64,000 nt of DNA, from positions 566,051,281-566,115,280 of the forward strand of contig CM061142.1 of NCBI GenBank assembly GCA_030789695.1, read 5' to 3'. Numbering within the stretch: the first letter of the stretch is position 1; each line of letters opens with the position of its first letter. The notes beneath the pieces were generated by a model, which was not told the DNA's origin, ran no database searches, and saw nothing but the letters and a program-made list of their open reading frames with translations. Source of the DNA: Scilla litardierei (taxonomy: Eukaryota > Streptophyta > Magnoliopsida > Asparagales > Asparagaceae). Of this stretch, positions 42,837-55,000 are shown piece by piece. Both the position numbers and the translations under genes were made by a program.

Positions 42837-45800
42837 ATGGCTTCGTCCTCCATCTCTGCCTCCAGATGGAACGTGGTCACATCCATTCAAAAGAATCGGG
42901 AAGGGGTCATAGAGCCGGGCTTGCTGGCAAATGTGAGGTCCAAAGTCAAGGCCAGCCAAATCGCCGTGCTTTAAAGGAGCTATGTCCATCTTGATTATCA
43001 AATTGGGCTGCCTAGGAGGGACGAGAAGGCTCATCGTCTTGGCAATCGGAAAGCGGGGGTTTATGTCAAAGCCTTCGAACGGGGCCTTCAGTTTCCCATG
43101 CATCCCTTCATGCGTCACTTCATATGTTCCCTGAACATTTCCATCTGCCAGTTGATGCCAAACACCGTCGGCATGTTGATGGGATTCATAGTTCTGTTCG
43201 TGATGAAGGGAATTGAACCATTTCTACGTCTGTTCAACTACTTCTTCTCGATCCCTCACTTTAAGACCCCAGGGTGGTACATGATAATGGCCCGTTGAGG
43301 CAGGAATCTGCTGGAAGATCTTCCCACCTCCAATCCCAAGTGGAAAGACGAGTTTGTGTTTGTGGTCTTCCAGGGGGATATGGGTGGGCATCCGAATATT
43401 CGGATCAGATTATGCCTCAATCCACCATCCGATCCGATTGAATCGGATGATGAAAAATCTGATCCGCATCCACTAATAAAAAAAGTTAATCTGAAAATTC
43501 GGATGATTAGAATTTCGGATCGGATACGATTCAGATCAGATTAATATTACTTTATTGAAATTTTAAAGTTATTGATGCCACAATTTGTAACTCGTTTCAT
43601 TAGATTCTGAAAGTTTTACTTTTAAACACCGAAGTCAATTCCAATGTCGAAACGAAATATCCTTACAAAATACAAATGGCTAAAATAACATAAAGAATCT
43701 ATCTCTGTTTGCAATATCTTCCTACTAGTTTGGCATCAACTTCAAGGAGGATGAGCTTGACAACCAAGTGCTCTCCTTCCAGCAAAAATGATAAAAAAAC
43801 CAAAAAAATCAGAGCTCTCCTTCCACAAAGATATCAATTTTCAGTAGTTGTTGATGTTGTCCTAGTCTCCTCATGAGTACCTGAGGAATGAGGATTGCTA
43901 TTTGCTAGCCTTGAGTCCTTGACTGAGCATTCAAATCAATATCAAATCTGATTACTTTGCTTGCTGACATTCTTCAATTCTTCATGCGTAAAAGCTTTGT
44001 TGCTTGGCAAATGGCAATGGCCCAAGTTCATGTTGAGACGAGGAGAGCATGCTTTATTTGTACTGTAGTACAGTACATGAATGAAAACTGAACAGACATG
44101 AGAGAAGAGAGAGACGAGGAGGCACTACATCTGCATGGGTCTAGGGAACTAGATGGGACCGATGGGGGGATGCAATTGAGTCTGTTAGTCTTTTTAACCA
44201 ATAGCCATGATGCATTGATTCAGAGACTTTTAGGTAGTAGTGAAAAACAATCGGATCGGATTGAGAATCGGATATTCAAATGAACTTAGACAATAACACA
44301 ATCAGCTCAAAACCTAATTGGATCGGATCACATTCTGTCGGATGAAAACTAAAATCCGAATCCAAATCAGTTTCAAACAGATCGGTCGAATTTGCTTATT
44401 AATAACAAGTCACTTTCATCGGATCGGATATCCGATCTACTTTTTCGGATCGGATCGGGTGGATTCAATCGTTTAATCGGATCTTTGTCCACCCCTACAG
44501 GGGGAGGCAAGCTTCTGCATTGGTTGGGGCGTTCCGACTTGGGGCCTGCCGAGGATAAGCTGCTGACTATCAGAGAGAAGAAAGCCACTGACACTCTGAA
44601 GAGCCTGCCAGAGGGCATGAGGTCGATCGAGTGGCTATGGTCGGATGACGTGCTGTGTCGGACCGTATGGACGAAAGGTTGGTTCAACCGTGCTCACCAA
44701 CTGTTCAACCTTCGTAACTCGACCTAACTCGTTTGTTACTCTGGCAGGTATGTCCAGTGTGGATTATCAGGTGGATCACGCATTGAGGGAAGCAGTCGAG
44801 GCTTCCATTAGAGAGGCAGCGGCGAGAATGTTGTCGCCCCGGGCACCGACTGTATCGAGATCAATGGCCCAGTCGTCTAGAGATTGACCCATGATCATTG
44901 AGGGGACTGCCCAGGTGGCTTGCCCTTAGCAAAAGAAGAAGAAAGAGTCCCCCTATGAGTTTGAAGTGATTACGCTGGAAGGGGGCAAGAGGAGGAGGAA
45001 GATCGTTCTCAACGACTCGGAGCCGTCTGGGTTGAATGCAGCCTTGGAGCAGATCTCCCAGCCTGGGAGAAATATTCCTCACGAGGAAGACTCGGAGAGG
45101 ACCCAGGTTCCACCGGAGCTTCATGTGCACCAAGACTCCTGGCCTTGGGAGGTCTATTCCCTCCGGTAGGGCTGTCTGAAGAGATCCCTGATGAGTATAG
45201 GCCAATATTGTTAGAGGGTCGGTCTCCTCAGGCCCCGTTTGACTGCTCCAAGGAGGAGCTCGTCAGGGCAAGGTTTTTGTTGAGGCGTGGAGATTCTGCT
45301 CTTCTTGATTGCGGGACTGCCTCTCGTATTGCTGAGAATGCGACCCACCCACAGGACATGGATGTCGTGGAAAGGGTCGACTATGAGCGACTTGCATCAA
45401 TAGCCGTCCATGCCAGTGTCTAGGTAAGTATCATTTGGGCCTCCATCAATGTTGATATCAGCACGCAAGCTGACCATCGAGTGTTGTGTGCAGGCTCTTG
45501 TGGAGACCGTGGCGTTGCATCGTCGAGTTCCGGTAGTGGCCGATCATGGTGTCACCTTGGAGGCCGTTAGGTCGAGAGTAGAGAAGTCCCAGACTGAGCT
45601 AGAAAGAATCAGCCTCCTCTCCGAGACGAGGTTAGACCGAATTCAGAAACTCGAACACTAGCTAAGCGCGTCTCGTAGGAAGGAGCTGAACAAATTGCCT
45701 CAAGAGAGCGAGCTGAAGATGCTCTGCTGGAGGAGAGGGTCGAAGCCGAGATCATTGTAGAGAAGGCGATTCGGGATTTCACAGATTCATTTTCTGACTT

Positions 45801-46063
45801 TGACGAGCTATATCAGCAAGGTTATGAGCGCTGTCGATTGGAGATGAAGAACAGATTCCCTGACCTCTCTGTGGATATCGACGAGATCCCGGTGAGGATG
45901 AGTCGAGCCAAGGCGATGACGAGTCGAGCCGAGGCATGAAGGAGGCAGTTTCTGTGGTCGAGGCTACCACCATGGTTGGCGTCGAAGCTAGAGCAGGTGC
46001 TACGAGGGACCCAGAGTCTACGGCAGTGCTAGATGGAGATCAAGGGCCTGAACGGCTGCTGTA
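42837..46063 (+). pseudogene. Antisense ORF of the Tat-like element (gypsy-type transposon protein family)
   Basis: It lies opposite to gag of its element. An ATG at 42837 opens a frame (MASSSISASRWNVV...) with a stop at 42972-42974 and continues with HPFMRHFICSLNI and NTVGMLMGFIVLF-type residues (43098-43298). These resemble the plant family described as putative gypsy-type transposon protein (Transposase_28). The hAT MITE at 43379-44497 interrupts it. Beyond it, SLPEGMRSIEWLWSDD (44580-44650), charged linkers and a coiled-coil C-terminus (about 45470-45900) follow in shifted frames. Several stops and frameshifts make it dead. Antisense ORFs of this kind are known in Tat elements; their function is unknown. 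Confidence 0.68.
43379..44497. mobile_element. hAT-type MITE, 1119 bp
   Basis: The ends TATGGGTGGGCA and TGTCCACCCCTA form short inverted repeats. The 8-base duplication CAGGGGGA is perfect (43371-43378, 44498-44505), as for hAT. Subterminal regions (43420-43560, 44240-44490) are packed with ATCGGATCGGAT-type words on both strands, likely transposase-binding repeats. No transposase is encoded. Confidence 0.88.
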
Positions 46064-46372
46064 AGATCTCAGTGCTTTAGCTTTAGGCATGCTTGTAGAA
46101 ATTTTTGAATGTATAGGGGGTGATGTAAATGAAAATAATTTTTTGCAATGGGAAGTGACAGGAGAATTGGCATGTGTATTCATATATGCCATTGCCTCTA
46201 TTTGTTTGTTGTCGCTCACGCCCCATGGTGGTCTTAATGCCTGATGGTCCCTTTCAAGGGGTTAGGCACTTCTTCGCGGTGATCAAGAAGAAACAATCGA
46301 ACCACATTTAGAATTTGACCACCATGTTCCATGGTAAGGGAGAGATCCACCCGACTCATGGTTGACGAAATG
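46064..46372. other. Spacer between antisense ORF and tandem array
   Basis: About 300 bp of Tat-like interior with no coding motif. Degenerate beginnings of the tandem unit appear near 46330. Confidence 0.6.
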
Positions 46373-48115
46373 GGAGTCGTTCGGCGGCGAAGGGGTGGCC
46401 CTTCGACTTATGGCTGAAGATGTTCTGGGAGAGTCGTTTCAGTGGCGAAGGTGTGGCCCTTTGACTTATGGCTGAGACATCTTCTAGGAGGTGGGTCGTT
46501 TAGTGGCGAAGGGGTGGCCCCTTCGACTTACGGCTGATGCTCGTTAAGGAGAGTCGTTCAGAAGAGAAGGGGTGGCCCTTCGAATTGCGCCTGACGCTTG
46601 CTTGGGAGAGTCGTTCCGTAGCGACGGGGTGTCCCTTCGACTTATGTCTGACGCTTGTTTGAGAGAATCATTCAGTAGCGAATGGGTGGCCCTTCGACTC
46701 ATGTCTGACAACCGTTTAGGAAAATCATTCAGTGGCAAAGGGGTTGCCCCTTCGACTTACGTCTGACGACCGTTTAGGAGAGTCGTTCAGTAGCAAAGGG
46801 GTGTCCCTTTGACTTATGGTTGATGGCCTTTTAAGAGAGTCATTCAGTAGCGAAGGGGTGGCCACTTCAACTTACGGCTGACGCTCATTTATGAGAGTCG
46901 TTCAGTAGCGAAGGGGTGGCCCATTCGACTTACGTGTGATGCTTGCTTGGATGAGTCGTTCAGTAGCGAAGGGGTGGCCTATCGACTTATGGCTGACGAC
47001 CGTTTAGGAGAGTCATTCAGTAGCAAAGGGGTTGCCCCTTCGAATTACGACCGACGCTCGTTTATGAGAGTCGTTCAGTAGCGAAGGGGTGGCCCCTTTG
47101 ACTTACGTCTACTACTCGTTTGGGAGAGTCGTTCAGCAGCAACGGGGTGGCTCTTCGACTTACGTCTGATGCTCGTTTCGAGAGAGTTGTTCAGTAGCGA
47201 AGGGTGGCCCTTCGACTTACGTCTGACGCTTGTTTGGGAGAGTCGTTCAGTAACGAAGGGGTGGCCCTTCGACTTATGGCTGACGCTTGTTTGGGAGAGT
47301 CGTTCAGTAGCAAAGGGGTGGCCCCTTCGACTTATGGCTGATGCTCGTTTAGGAGAGTCGTTCAGTAGCGAAGGGGTGGCCCCGTCGACTTATGGCTGAC
47401 GACCATTTAGGAGAGTCGTTCAGTAGCGAAGGGGTGGCCCCTTCGACTTATGGCTAACGCTCGTTTAGGAGAGTAATACAATAGCGAAGGGGTAGCCCCT
47501 TCGACTTATGGCTGACCACCATTTAGGAGAGTCGTTCAGTAGTGAAGGGGTGGCCCCTTCGACTTACGTATGACGCTTATTTAGGAGAGCCGTTCAGTAG
47601 CGAAGGGGTGGATCCTTCGACTTATGGATGACACTCGTTTAGGAGAGTCATTCAATAGTGAAGGAGTGGCCCTTAGACTTATGGCTGACGACCGTTTAGG
47701 AGAGTCGTTCAGTAGTGAAGGGGTGGTCCCTTCGACTTACGGCCGACGCTCTTTTAGGAGAGTCGTTCAGTAGCGAAGGGGTGGCCCCTTCGACTTACGT
47801 CTGATGCTTGCTTGGGAGAGTCGTTCCGTGGCGAAGGGGTGGCCCCTTATACTTACGGCTTACGCTCGTCTTAGGAGAGCCGTTCAGTAGCGAAGGGGTG
47901 GTCCCTTCGACTTACGGATGATGCTCATTTTAGGGGAGTCGTTCAGTAGCGAAGGGGTGGCCCCTTCGACTTACGGATGACACTCATTTTAGGGGAGTCG
48001 TTCAGTGGCGAAGGGATGGCCCCTTCGACTTACAGCTGACGCTTTTCTTAGGAGAGTCGTTCAGTGGCAAAGGGGTGGCCCCTTCGACTTACGGCTGACG
48101 CTCGTTTTAGGAGCC
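46373..48115. repeat. Tandem hairpin repeat, about 59 bp x 30
   Basis: Units follow the pattern GAGAGTCGTTCAGTAGCGAA, then GGGGTGGCCCCTTCGACTTA, then a CGGCTGACGCTCGTTTAG-like tail. GAAGGGG pairs with CCCCTTC across a TGG loop, so each unit can form a hairpin. Units vary by substitution and 1-3 base indels. The array lies between gag and the antisense ORF. Tat-clade elements often carry variable tandem repeats in their 3' region, a known source of satellite DNA. Confidence 0.93.
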
Positions 48116-48365
48116 AATTACATCAACGTAAGTTTAGTTTTCCCAAAAACCTCCCGAGGATCGGATCCTCTTCGAGGGAAGTTTTGTAGACTTTACGAAG
48201 ACTTATGGAAGTGAAATTTTATTTGATAAAAGTGACATGCTTTAGAAAAATGAAAAAAGGCGTACATGTGTTTTCCGATCGACGTCAGAGCTGTTGCCAT
48301 TCATTGCCTTTTATTCGCCTCGAGTCTTAGATGGTTCATTAGTCGACCACCTTGGTGACAGGAAA
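48116..48365. other. Non-coding stretch between tandem array and gag
   Basis: About 250 bp with no recognisable feature. Confidence 0.5.
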
Positions 48366-49913
48366 TCACGTCATCTTGCCCTTCTGTTTTAAAGATTCTT
48401 CCTTGCTGGGTGGATCATTGGCTGGGCCCTTGGGGTGTCCTCGCTTGACTAAGGCATCGATCTCTTTCTGGAGAGTCCAACAGTCGTTTATGTTGTGCCC
48501 ATAGTCGTTGTGATATTTGTAGAATTTGATGTCGTCCCTCTTCTCGTATTTTCCCTTCTTTGCAGCCTCTTGGATCAACTCTTCTCGTGGGACATAGACG
48601 AGGACTTCTGCCTTAGGGGCAACCGACTTAGCATAAGTAGGACGCTCCTTACTTCGAGGGCTCCTCTTCCTGGGCCTCTTGTCTCGAGAATCCTGGTGGG
48701 GGGTCCCTGAGTTTGGTTTCTCTTGCCTCGTATCTCCGCGGTGGGAGGGGGTACCCTTTAGCACCAGCTGGTTCTTCCGCCTCCTTGAAGGAAGTGAACA
48801 GATCTATTATATTGAGCATCTCTGCGACGGTGTTAGGGGGAACTTGTGAATGGCCCTCCTTAGGTGTTTGTTCTGGACCACCTGGGTGAGTGTCACTATG
48901 ACGGTCACGTCCAGTGTTTCCTCTACATCGAGCCTCTGGTCATTGAATCTCTGGACGAAGGCTCGGATTGACTCGTTTTCATTTTATTTGAACGAAAAGA
49001 GGTGGGACGAACTTTTCTTGGGACGTCGTCTGGCGACGAATTGCTTGCAGAATATTTCTGTCAGTTTGTCGTATGAGCTGATGTAGCCGTACGGTAGCCC
49101 TTCGTACCAGCTTTCTGCTCTCTTGAACAGGGTAGCATGGAAGGCTCTACAAAGGTATGGCTCGTCGGCCCCGTGGAGTAGCATGACATTCAAATACTTA
49201 TGAATGTGCGACCATGGGTCACCTTTGCCATCATAAGTCGGTAGAGCAGGAAGCTTGAATTTAGGAAGAAAAGGAGCAGAGAGGATATTCTCTTTCAGGG
49301 GGTCTTCTGAATTGCAGTTTGGATCAAAATGGATCCATCTGCTCCAGGTTGCGAGAAGTTGGCTCCTGAGGATCAGTTCAGGGTCTCTTCCCTCCTCGCA
49401 AATCCACCTGCAGGGTTTAGTGGGTTATAACTTGGGAGAGCCCCGTACATTACCTGATCTAGGATGTTGCGGGTTGCCGCCCGGTAATTGGAGGGGGTGG
49501 GTTTCCCCTGGAGAATGAAAGCTCTATTATCGACCCCCACTCCATTGTACTGGTGAGCCAAGGGGGTCGAATTATGGAGGTTATTCTCCAGTTGATCCAC
49601 CTTGGGTCCCCTAGCTCTCGGAGGAAGGCTGATCTCTTGGTTGGTGCCAGGTCGGGTTTGGCAACAGCTCATTTTCTGGGGATGGGCTCCCCATGTTTTG
49701 GTGTATTAGAGTCACCAATGCGCCTAGGCTCCTATCGATCTGCTCGGTGAACTGGGTGAACTTCTTTCGAATCACCCCAGGCTCCTTCGAGGCCTCTACT
49801 AGTTGCGATGTTGGTGTTGTAGAGACTGCGACGTCCTCCACCAGGATGCTGTTTGCTCTTGGTTTTTCCTTCGGACCTTCGACCAGTCCGACATTGCTAG
49901 GTCCAGTTGTCAT
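48366..49913 (-). pseudogene. gag: Gag of the Tat-like element, broken
   Basis: Read from an ATG near 49913. The N-terminus is low complexity (MTTGPSNVGLVEGP). The gag core is recognised at 49193-48984 (LCRAFHATLFKRAESWYEGL, then LTEIFCKQFVARRRPKK). The C-terminal part (48764-48366) has the DYGHNINDC and EIDALVKRGH residues typical of the Tat gag tail, with the first knuckle cysteine replaced by tyrosine. Frameshifts separate the pieces. No protease or pol follows. Confidence 0.75.
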
Positions 49914-49951
49914 AGCTTCTAGATTGCTTTGGGATGTCAAGCTGGTTAACG

Positions 49952-49973
49952 TTTCCCACAAACGGCACCAAAC
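49952..49973 (-). other. Primer-binding region of the Tat-like element
   Basis: On the - strand the LTR end is followed by TTTGGTGCCGTTTGTGGGAA, the sequence context that follows the 5' LTR in Tat-type elements. Confidence 0.65.
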
Positions 49974-50802
49974 TGTTAAGGCCAAAATTGACCGAGACAG
50001 GTGTCAAGCTGACGTAGACTTGAGTTGCTAAGTCGGAGCCTCGTTAGCAATTGGAATGGGACCCTTTGTTGGAGGAACCAGGGTCGAGTAATGGTAGTTG
50101 GAGATGATGCAACATTCGATCGATCTTCTGGTGGCAGTTGCATCGATCGTTCGAGGTTGAGAAGCTCGACATTGACCTTCGACGTTGGATAGCGACCGTT
50201 GATTTTCGATCGATCTTCTGGTGGTAGTTGCGTCGATCGTTCGAGGTTGAGAAGCTCGATGTTGACCTTCGACATTGGATAGTGACCATCGATCTACACC
50301 ACAGAGACTCGTTATGGGGGTCGGATCTGGGTTCTGACCCAAAATCCCTCCGATGCTTAAGTTAGTAGGGAACTTATGGGAGAGAGTGAGCTTAGTGCAG
50401 CCGAGATCAACCCACGGAGGTTCCTCTCAGGACTGGCGGTGCAAGCTCAAATAAGAGAAATGTAAGTTGAGAAAGTAGAGTTCTATGTCTTGGACCTTGT
50501 ACCTTGAAAATGGGACCCTTTCCTCTATTTATAGAGACGTTCAGGGTCCCTTTGGAGACGTTGTGGAGATAACGATCACCCATAATGGGGCTACGATCTT
50601 CTCTCATTAATAGGAATAAATGGTGCACACGTCCCCAAGATTCCCAAGCCCGCCTTTAATCCCACATTCAAGTGAGGCGGACCCATCGGTCGACTGGTCA
50701 TTTGGGCTTCGACTGAGTCGACATCGGGCTTCTTCGGTGGGCCTGGTGGGCCTTAGTCATTTGTCGACCGGTTGTCTCGAATGCCGACCCAATGACTAAA
50801 CA
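49974..50802 (-). repeat. 5' LTR of the Tat-like element (829 bp)
   Basis: It starts TGTTAAGGCC and ends CTAAACA on the + strand. A TATA complement CTATTTATA lies at 50525-50533. Two 90-bp tandem units (GATCTTCTGG near 50122 and 50212) lie downstream of it in the direction of transcription. The AGGTA duplication follows at 50803-50807. Confidence 0.9.
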
Positions 50803-50807
50803 AGGTA

Positions 50808-52044
50808 CTAAGCAGCTCAAGCAGTAAGATCATCTTCTGATCAAGAATAGTCACCTTCTTATCCAACTAGATGAAGAAGGGATCAGTGGCTATCGAAGAA
50901 GGAGCTGAAGATGATGATGGAATCGAAGAACTAGCAGGAGGAGCAGTAGTGCTGGCTGAAGGCACATATGATTAAGATGTGCCAGAAGCAGACTGCCTCT
51001 TCCTGGCTGCAGTCTGCAGAGCTGAAGAGGACTTCAGCTTTGTAGCTGCATCAAGAAGGGGGCTAAGGGGTACAAGCTCATTTGCAGACAATTCAATCTC
51101 AAAATGACGGAAGACATGTGTAAGGATGCAACCGTATGAGTATGAGATGTAAAGGAGGTGATCTCGATGTGATCCATCCTATCTAGTATAACCCCGGCCC
51201 AGTTCACTTCCATCCCCAAAAAATAGCATACATGCATTTGAGGATGTCATGTGAGGGCTGGTCTGAGGACCCATACTTGGGTAGGATGTTGGACTTGACC
51301 ACATGATGGACTGCCCAACCACTAGGAGTGAACATAGAAGCCTTCACCCCAGATGTAAGGATAGGAGGGACACCACAAAACATGTCCTAGAGGACGGTCT
51401 GATCAAGCTCAGCAACAGAAGATATGGAGATGTCAGCAAGTAGGGATCCTGAGGATGAGATGCTAAGAATGGTCCCTAGAAGCTTGGGGTCATGCTTGAT
51501 CGACATCCCCTGAACAAAAGTATCTAGAATCCATGTCTCGTTATATTGCGAATGTGGTTTGCATAGAAAAGCTTGATGAGCATGGGATAAAGCCTGGGAG
51601 ACTCAGCTTAGGAATATCGAAAGAGATCGACCAACTTGATCGTAGTCAGGAGCTGGAAGAGGTTCTCGGCCTGAAAAGCTAGGTATGATATGAATCGCTC
51701 ATCGGAGAGCTTGACGTTAATAAGGCATTATACTTCCCGAGACAAATATCGTCACGGCAAGTAGGCACAAATGAAGCAAGAGCCCTGGGAGGAGGATTAG
51801 GTTGAGGTTCTGCTTCAGGATTGGCAGTCTCGGCTTGGGGTTCTACATTAAGAATATCGGCTTGAACTTGGGGTTCGGCAGGGACAATCGCTAGGGGCTG
51901 AACCTGGGTTTTCCTACGCTTATGAATCAGGGGATCGAGCTCAAATTCACTCGCCCATGATTCCTTGGAATCAGAGGGAGTGGAGAACTCAGGAGGAGGA
52001 GACGGTGATCGAGCTCGTTTCATCCGAACTTTGGTCGGAGCCAT
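50808..52044 (-). pseudogene. N-terminal and central part of the SIRE-A plant transposon-protein ORF
   Basis: It starts MAPTKVRMKRARSPSPPPEF at 52044, a basic, proline-rich leader common in this plant transposon-protein family. The open frame ends at 51679. In a shifted frame, LYPMLIKLFYANHI-like residues (near 51570) match the LVHLFYANMD block of the ORF at 25711-26883. Several stops and frameshifts follow. The Tat-like insertion cut it at 50807; the C-terminal part is at 21966-22239. Confidence 0.65.
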
Positions 52045-52083
52045 CTTAGGAACCCTAACCTTAGGTTCCCTAGGCTTCTTCAG

Positions 52084-55000
52084 TGTAACGACCCGTATTT
52101 TTCAACACATCTATTTACGTATTTAACATATTTTCTCATTTTAAATTTTTTTTCTTTATAATGGTTAGTCAGGAGTTTCTATATCAAAAATGATTTCAAA
52201 AATTTCTTATAAAAATATTTTGAACTATCAGACTAGTTATGAATTATTTTAGTAAGTTCGGATTTCATCAAATACCTCTAAATAATCTGATAAAAATTCA
52301 TTTTCAATTATTACAGTTTTGGCTTAACGAATTAATTTTCTATACAAACATCATCCAAACATTTTCAAACTTCTATAGTATCCTTCTATGATCATTTATG
52401 GCTCCTCATATTAATTTTGTAATTTTTTGAAGTCAAATCAATAGAGAACCTGCAAAGCCACTTCCAAAATGTTTTAGCCTAAAACCAGTATCTCCGTAGC
52501 TCAAGCCAGAAAATGAATCTCGTATTCGCGATCCTCGCGACGATACGATCCCATGGCTATGGTTTCGTAATTTTTCGAACACATTCAATTCTAGGGGCAA
52601 AACTGTAATTATTATAAGTACGTATTAATTACTATATTACCAATTAACTCAACCTAATCAAGTTTTATCCTAATCACCTACCTAACCTACCCGATGGCAG
52701 CCCATGTTAAATTTCCTTAACCACTTTTATTAGCTTAGTCAATCCTATACCTAACGATTTGAAACCCCATAATCAATACAACACTATATTATATAATTCT
52801 ATTATAAACCCTCATGTTTTCACGTGGAAGAACTTGGGCTGGTTGTTTTTTTTCAACACCTAAACAACCACCTATTTAATACATTTTGCTGTTAACAACA
52901 TAAGATATTAATATACTTACATTATTTAAGTCACCCTTACTCCTCTCATCTTCAGTAGCAAACCCACCCCTATCCCTCAAGCCCAGGGACTCAACTCACG
53001 CTCCCCATACACCGCCGCCTAGCAGCACCCTCCTCCGCCCATTACCGCGCCCACGGCTGCCCTCCACCCACACTCGACCTCCCATCTCCCCTCAGTTCAT
53101 CATCGAGACCCCCCTCCTCCATTCGACCCCTCTCCCTTCTTCATGCAAGAGCCCCCGAACCCATCTTCCTCTCTCAAACCACCTCACCAACGCTGGAACC
53201 CCTCCCGCCGTCCTCCACCTCCCACAAGCCCCGCATCCCTTTATCCCACACCGGTGCTTCCCTCTCCCCACCGCCAACAACACCACCCGCCTCCACTGAC
53301 GTCATCACCACACTCTTCGACGCTCCGACAACCTACTCGAACTTCCCCGAGCCCCGGTGGCACCCCAACAAACCCAACAGCCACCATGCCTCCAACAACC
53401 TCCAACGAGGCCACCTCCGCTACCGTGGACGAGCCTGACCTTCCCTTCGCTCCTTCGAGGTCCGACAAGGACTCCGACGTGTGCCCCGCAACCAAAAAAC
53501 GAGAACCGCCCTCTCCCCTTGCTGTCGCGCGCGTGCCGCCTGCCGCCGGCCAGCCACCGACGCTGGCTCGCCGCTGGACCCCCCTGGCGACGCCGGCCTG
53601 GCCCCCGGTACCGCCTCTCCCTGGCCGGCCTCCCTGATAGCTGCCTCCTCCTCCCAGAGCTGTGTGCGTGCGTAAGTTGGAGCTTGGAACAAAAAAATTG
53701 TTTTTTTGTATGGGTTTTAGAGAGAGAAAGTGGAGATAGAAACGAGATTAAATAGAAAAAATTAGTAATTAAAAATATAGAGCCCACACAGAAAATCTAA
53801 AAATAACAAAACGTCATACGTGTAGACACGAACGCGTAGACGCCAGTTTTATCACAATCCGATGTTAATTTTTCAATTTATGATTTTTCAAAGTTTACGG
53901 TAGTTAATTCAGATTTGATAAAAATGCGTATAACTCTCGAACGGCGAGTAAACCCATATGTATAAAAAATATTTTCGTATTCTACTAGTCGAGAGTAAAA
54001 TTTCGACATATCATATGAAATTTTTCGACGTGTATGTTTCTCTAAACAATTCGTCAAACATTTACGATCGCTAACTTCTTGTTTCAAAATTTATTTTTTA
54101 AATTCATAATAAATCCTATAGGCCTCGAAAAAATACAAAGGCCAACTCCAGAAAATCAAAAATGACATTCTGGATTCAATGGAGTTAGTTTCATCTTAAT
54201 CAGACGAGTAGTTTTTCCATAATAGATTTTTAAGCCTAAAACTTAAATACGTAATTTTCTTTTAAAAATCCATAACTTATTATTTTCACGTAAAATGATA
54301 CGTGAGAAAATTATATGTTGTTGTACTCTTCGAGATGATCATTTTGACTGCTCACTTAAAACTTTCTGATGCGGATTGCACCCAGAAGAAATGTTTGAAT
54401 AATCACGGTAACTAATCGAAAATTAGTTTTTAAATTGATTTTTGAGCTTTTAAAAATTATAAAATTTACTATAAGCTTCTGAAAAATATTTCCTCCTGCA
54501 GCAAAACTATTTGTCTCATATCTAGCCTATATAAAAATTTAGAACGTTTTTCGGCATAGTTTCAATCGATTATAAAATCAAACACGCTAAGTTAAATAGG
54601 TAGAAAATAAGGTGTTCTGTAACCGATTGTTCTTGTGTTTTGCAGGTACCAATTCTCGTGCACCAGCTTTCTTGGAAGCTCTAGATCTAACTTCATCCTA
54701 CTACGACGAGCTCGATAAAGTAAGCCACTCTAATTCTAGTCTTAGAAGTTAAGCAAGTGTACAAACATGAACTTAGGGTTTTACAAATGGTCTCAGAACA
54801 ACTAATGGTCGAACGAACGACTAAACTTAAGTAACTAAAGAGATAATCAACTACAGAACGACTAATCTCTTAAACCAACAATTTTTGTAGTCCATGTTTG
54901 TTGGACTTATCTTTATCCTCAAATTTATTAGCATCCGTTTTGCTTTACTTTCTGGTTTTCAACAAATAAGTTTCTTTAACATTTCATCGCATGTAAACTC

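Larger units (their letters stand above)
22240..50802 (-). mobile_element. Pol-less Tat-like gypsy element containing several nested elements
   Basis: Two matching LTRs starting TGTTAAGGCC and ending AACA on the + strand lie at 22240-22535 plus 31116-31647, and at 49974-50802. The 5-base target duplication AGGTA is perfect (22235-22239, 50803-50807). The primer-site region (next to 49974) and gag on the - strand set the orientation. The remaining interior of the element itself is 31648-31836 and 42728-49973. It holds gag, a tandem repeat and an antisense ORF, and no RT, integrase or RNase H. Such elements need a helper. Confidence 0.88.

Noticed and set aside
42675..43118. A 147-codon frame on the - strand opposite the antisense ORF
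   Set aside because: No recognisable residues; the + strand frame shows family-like blocks, so this is its shadow.
46373..48115. Array of about 59-bp repeats resembling a CRISPR array
   Set aside because: No unique spacers; adjacent units are contiguous and the context is a plant retrotransposon.
53143..53637. Pro/Ser-rich ORF in the C-rich block of the LARD LTR, and its counterpart at 57898-58529
   Set aside because: The frames break differently in the two LTRs, and the composition explains their openness.
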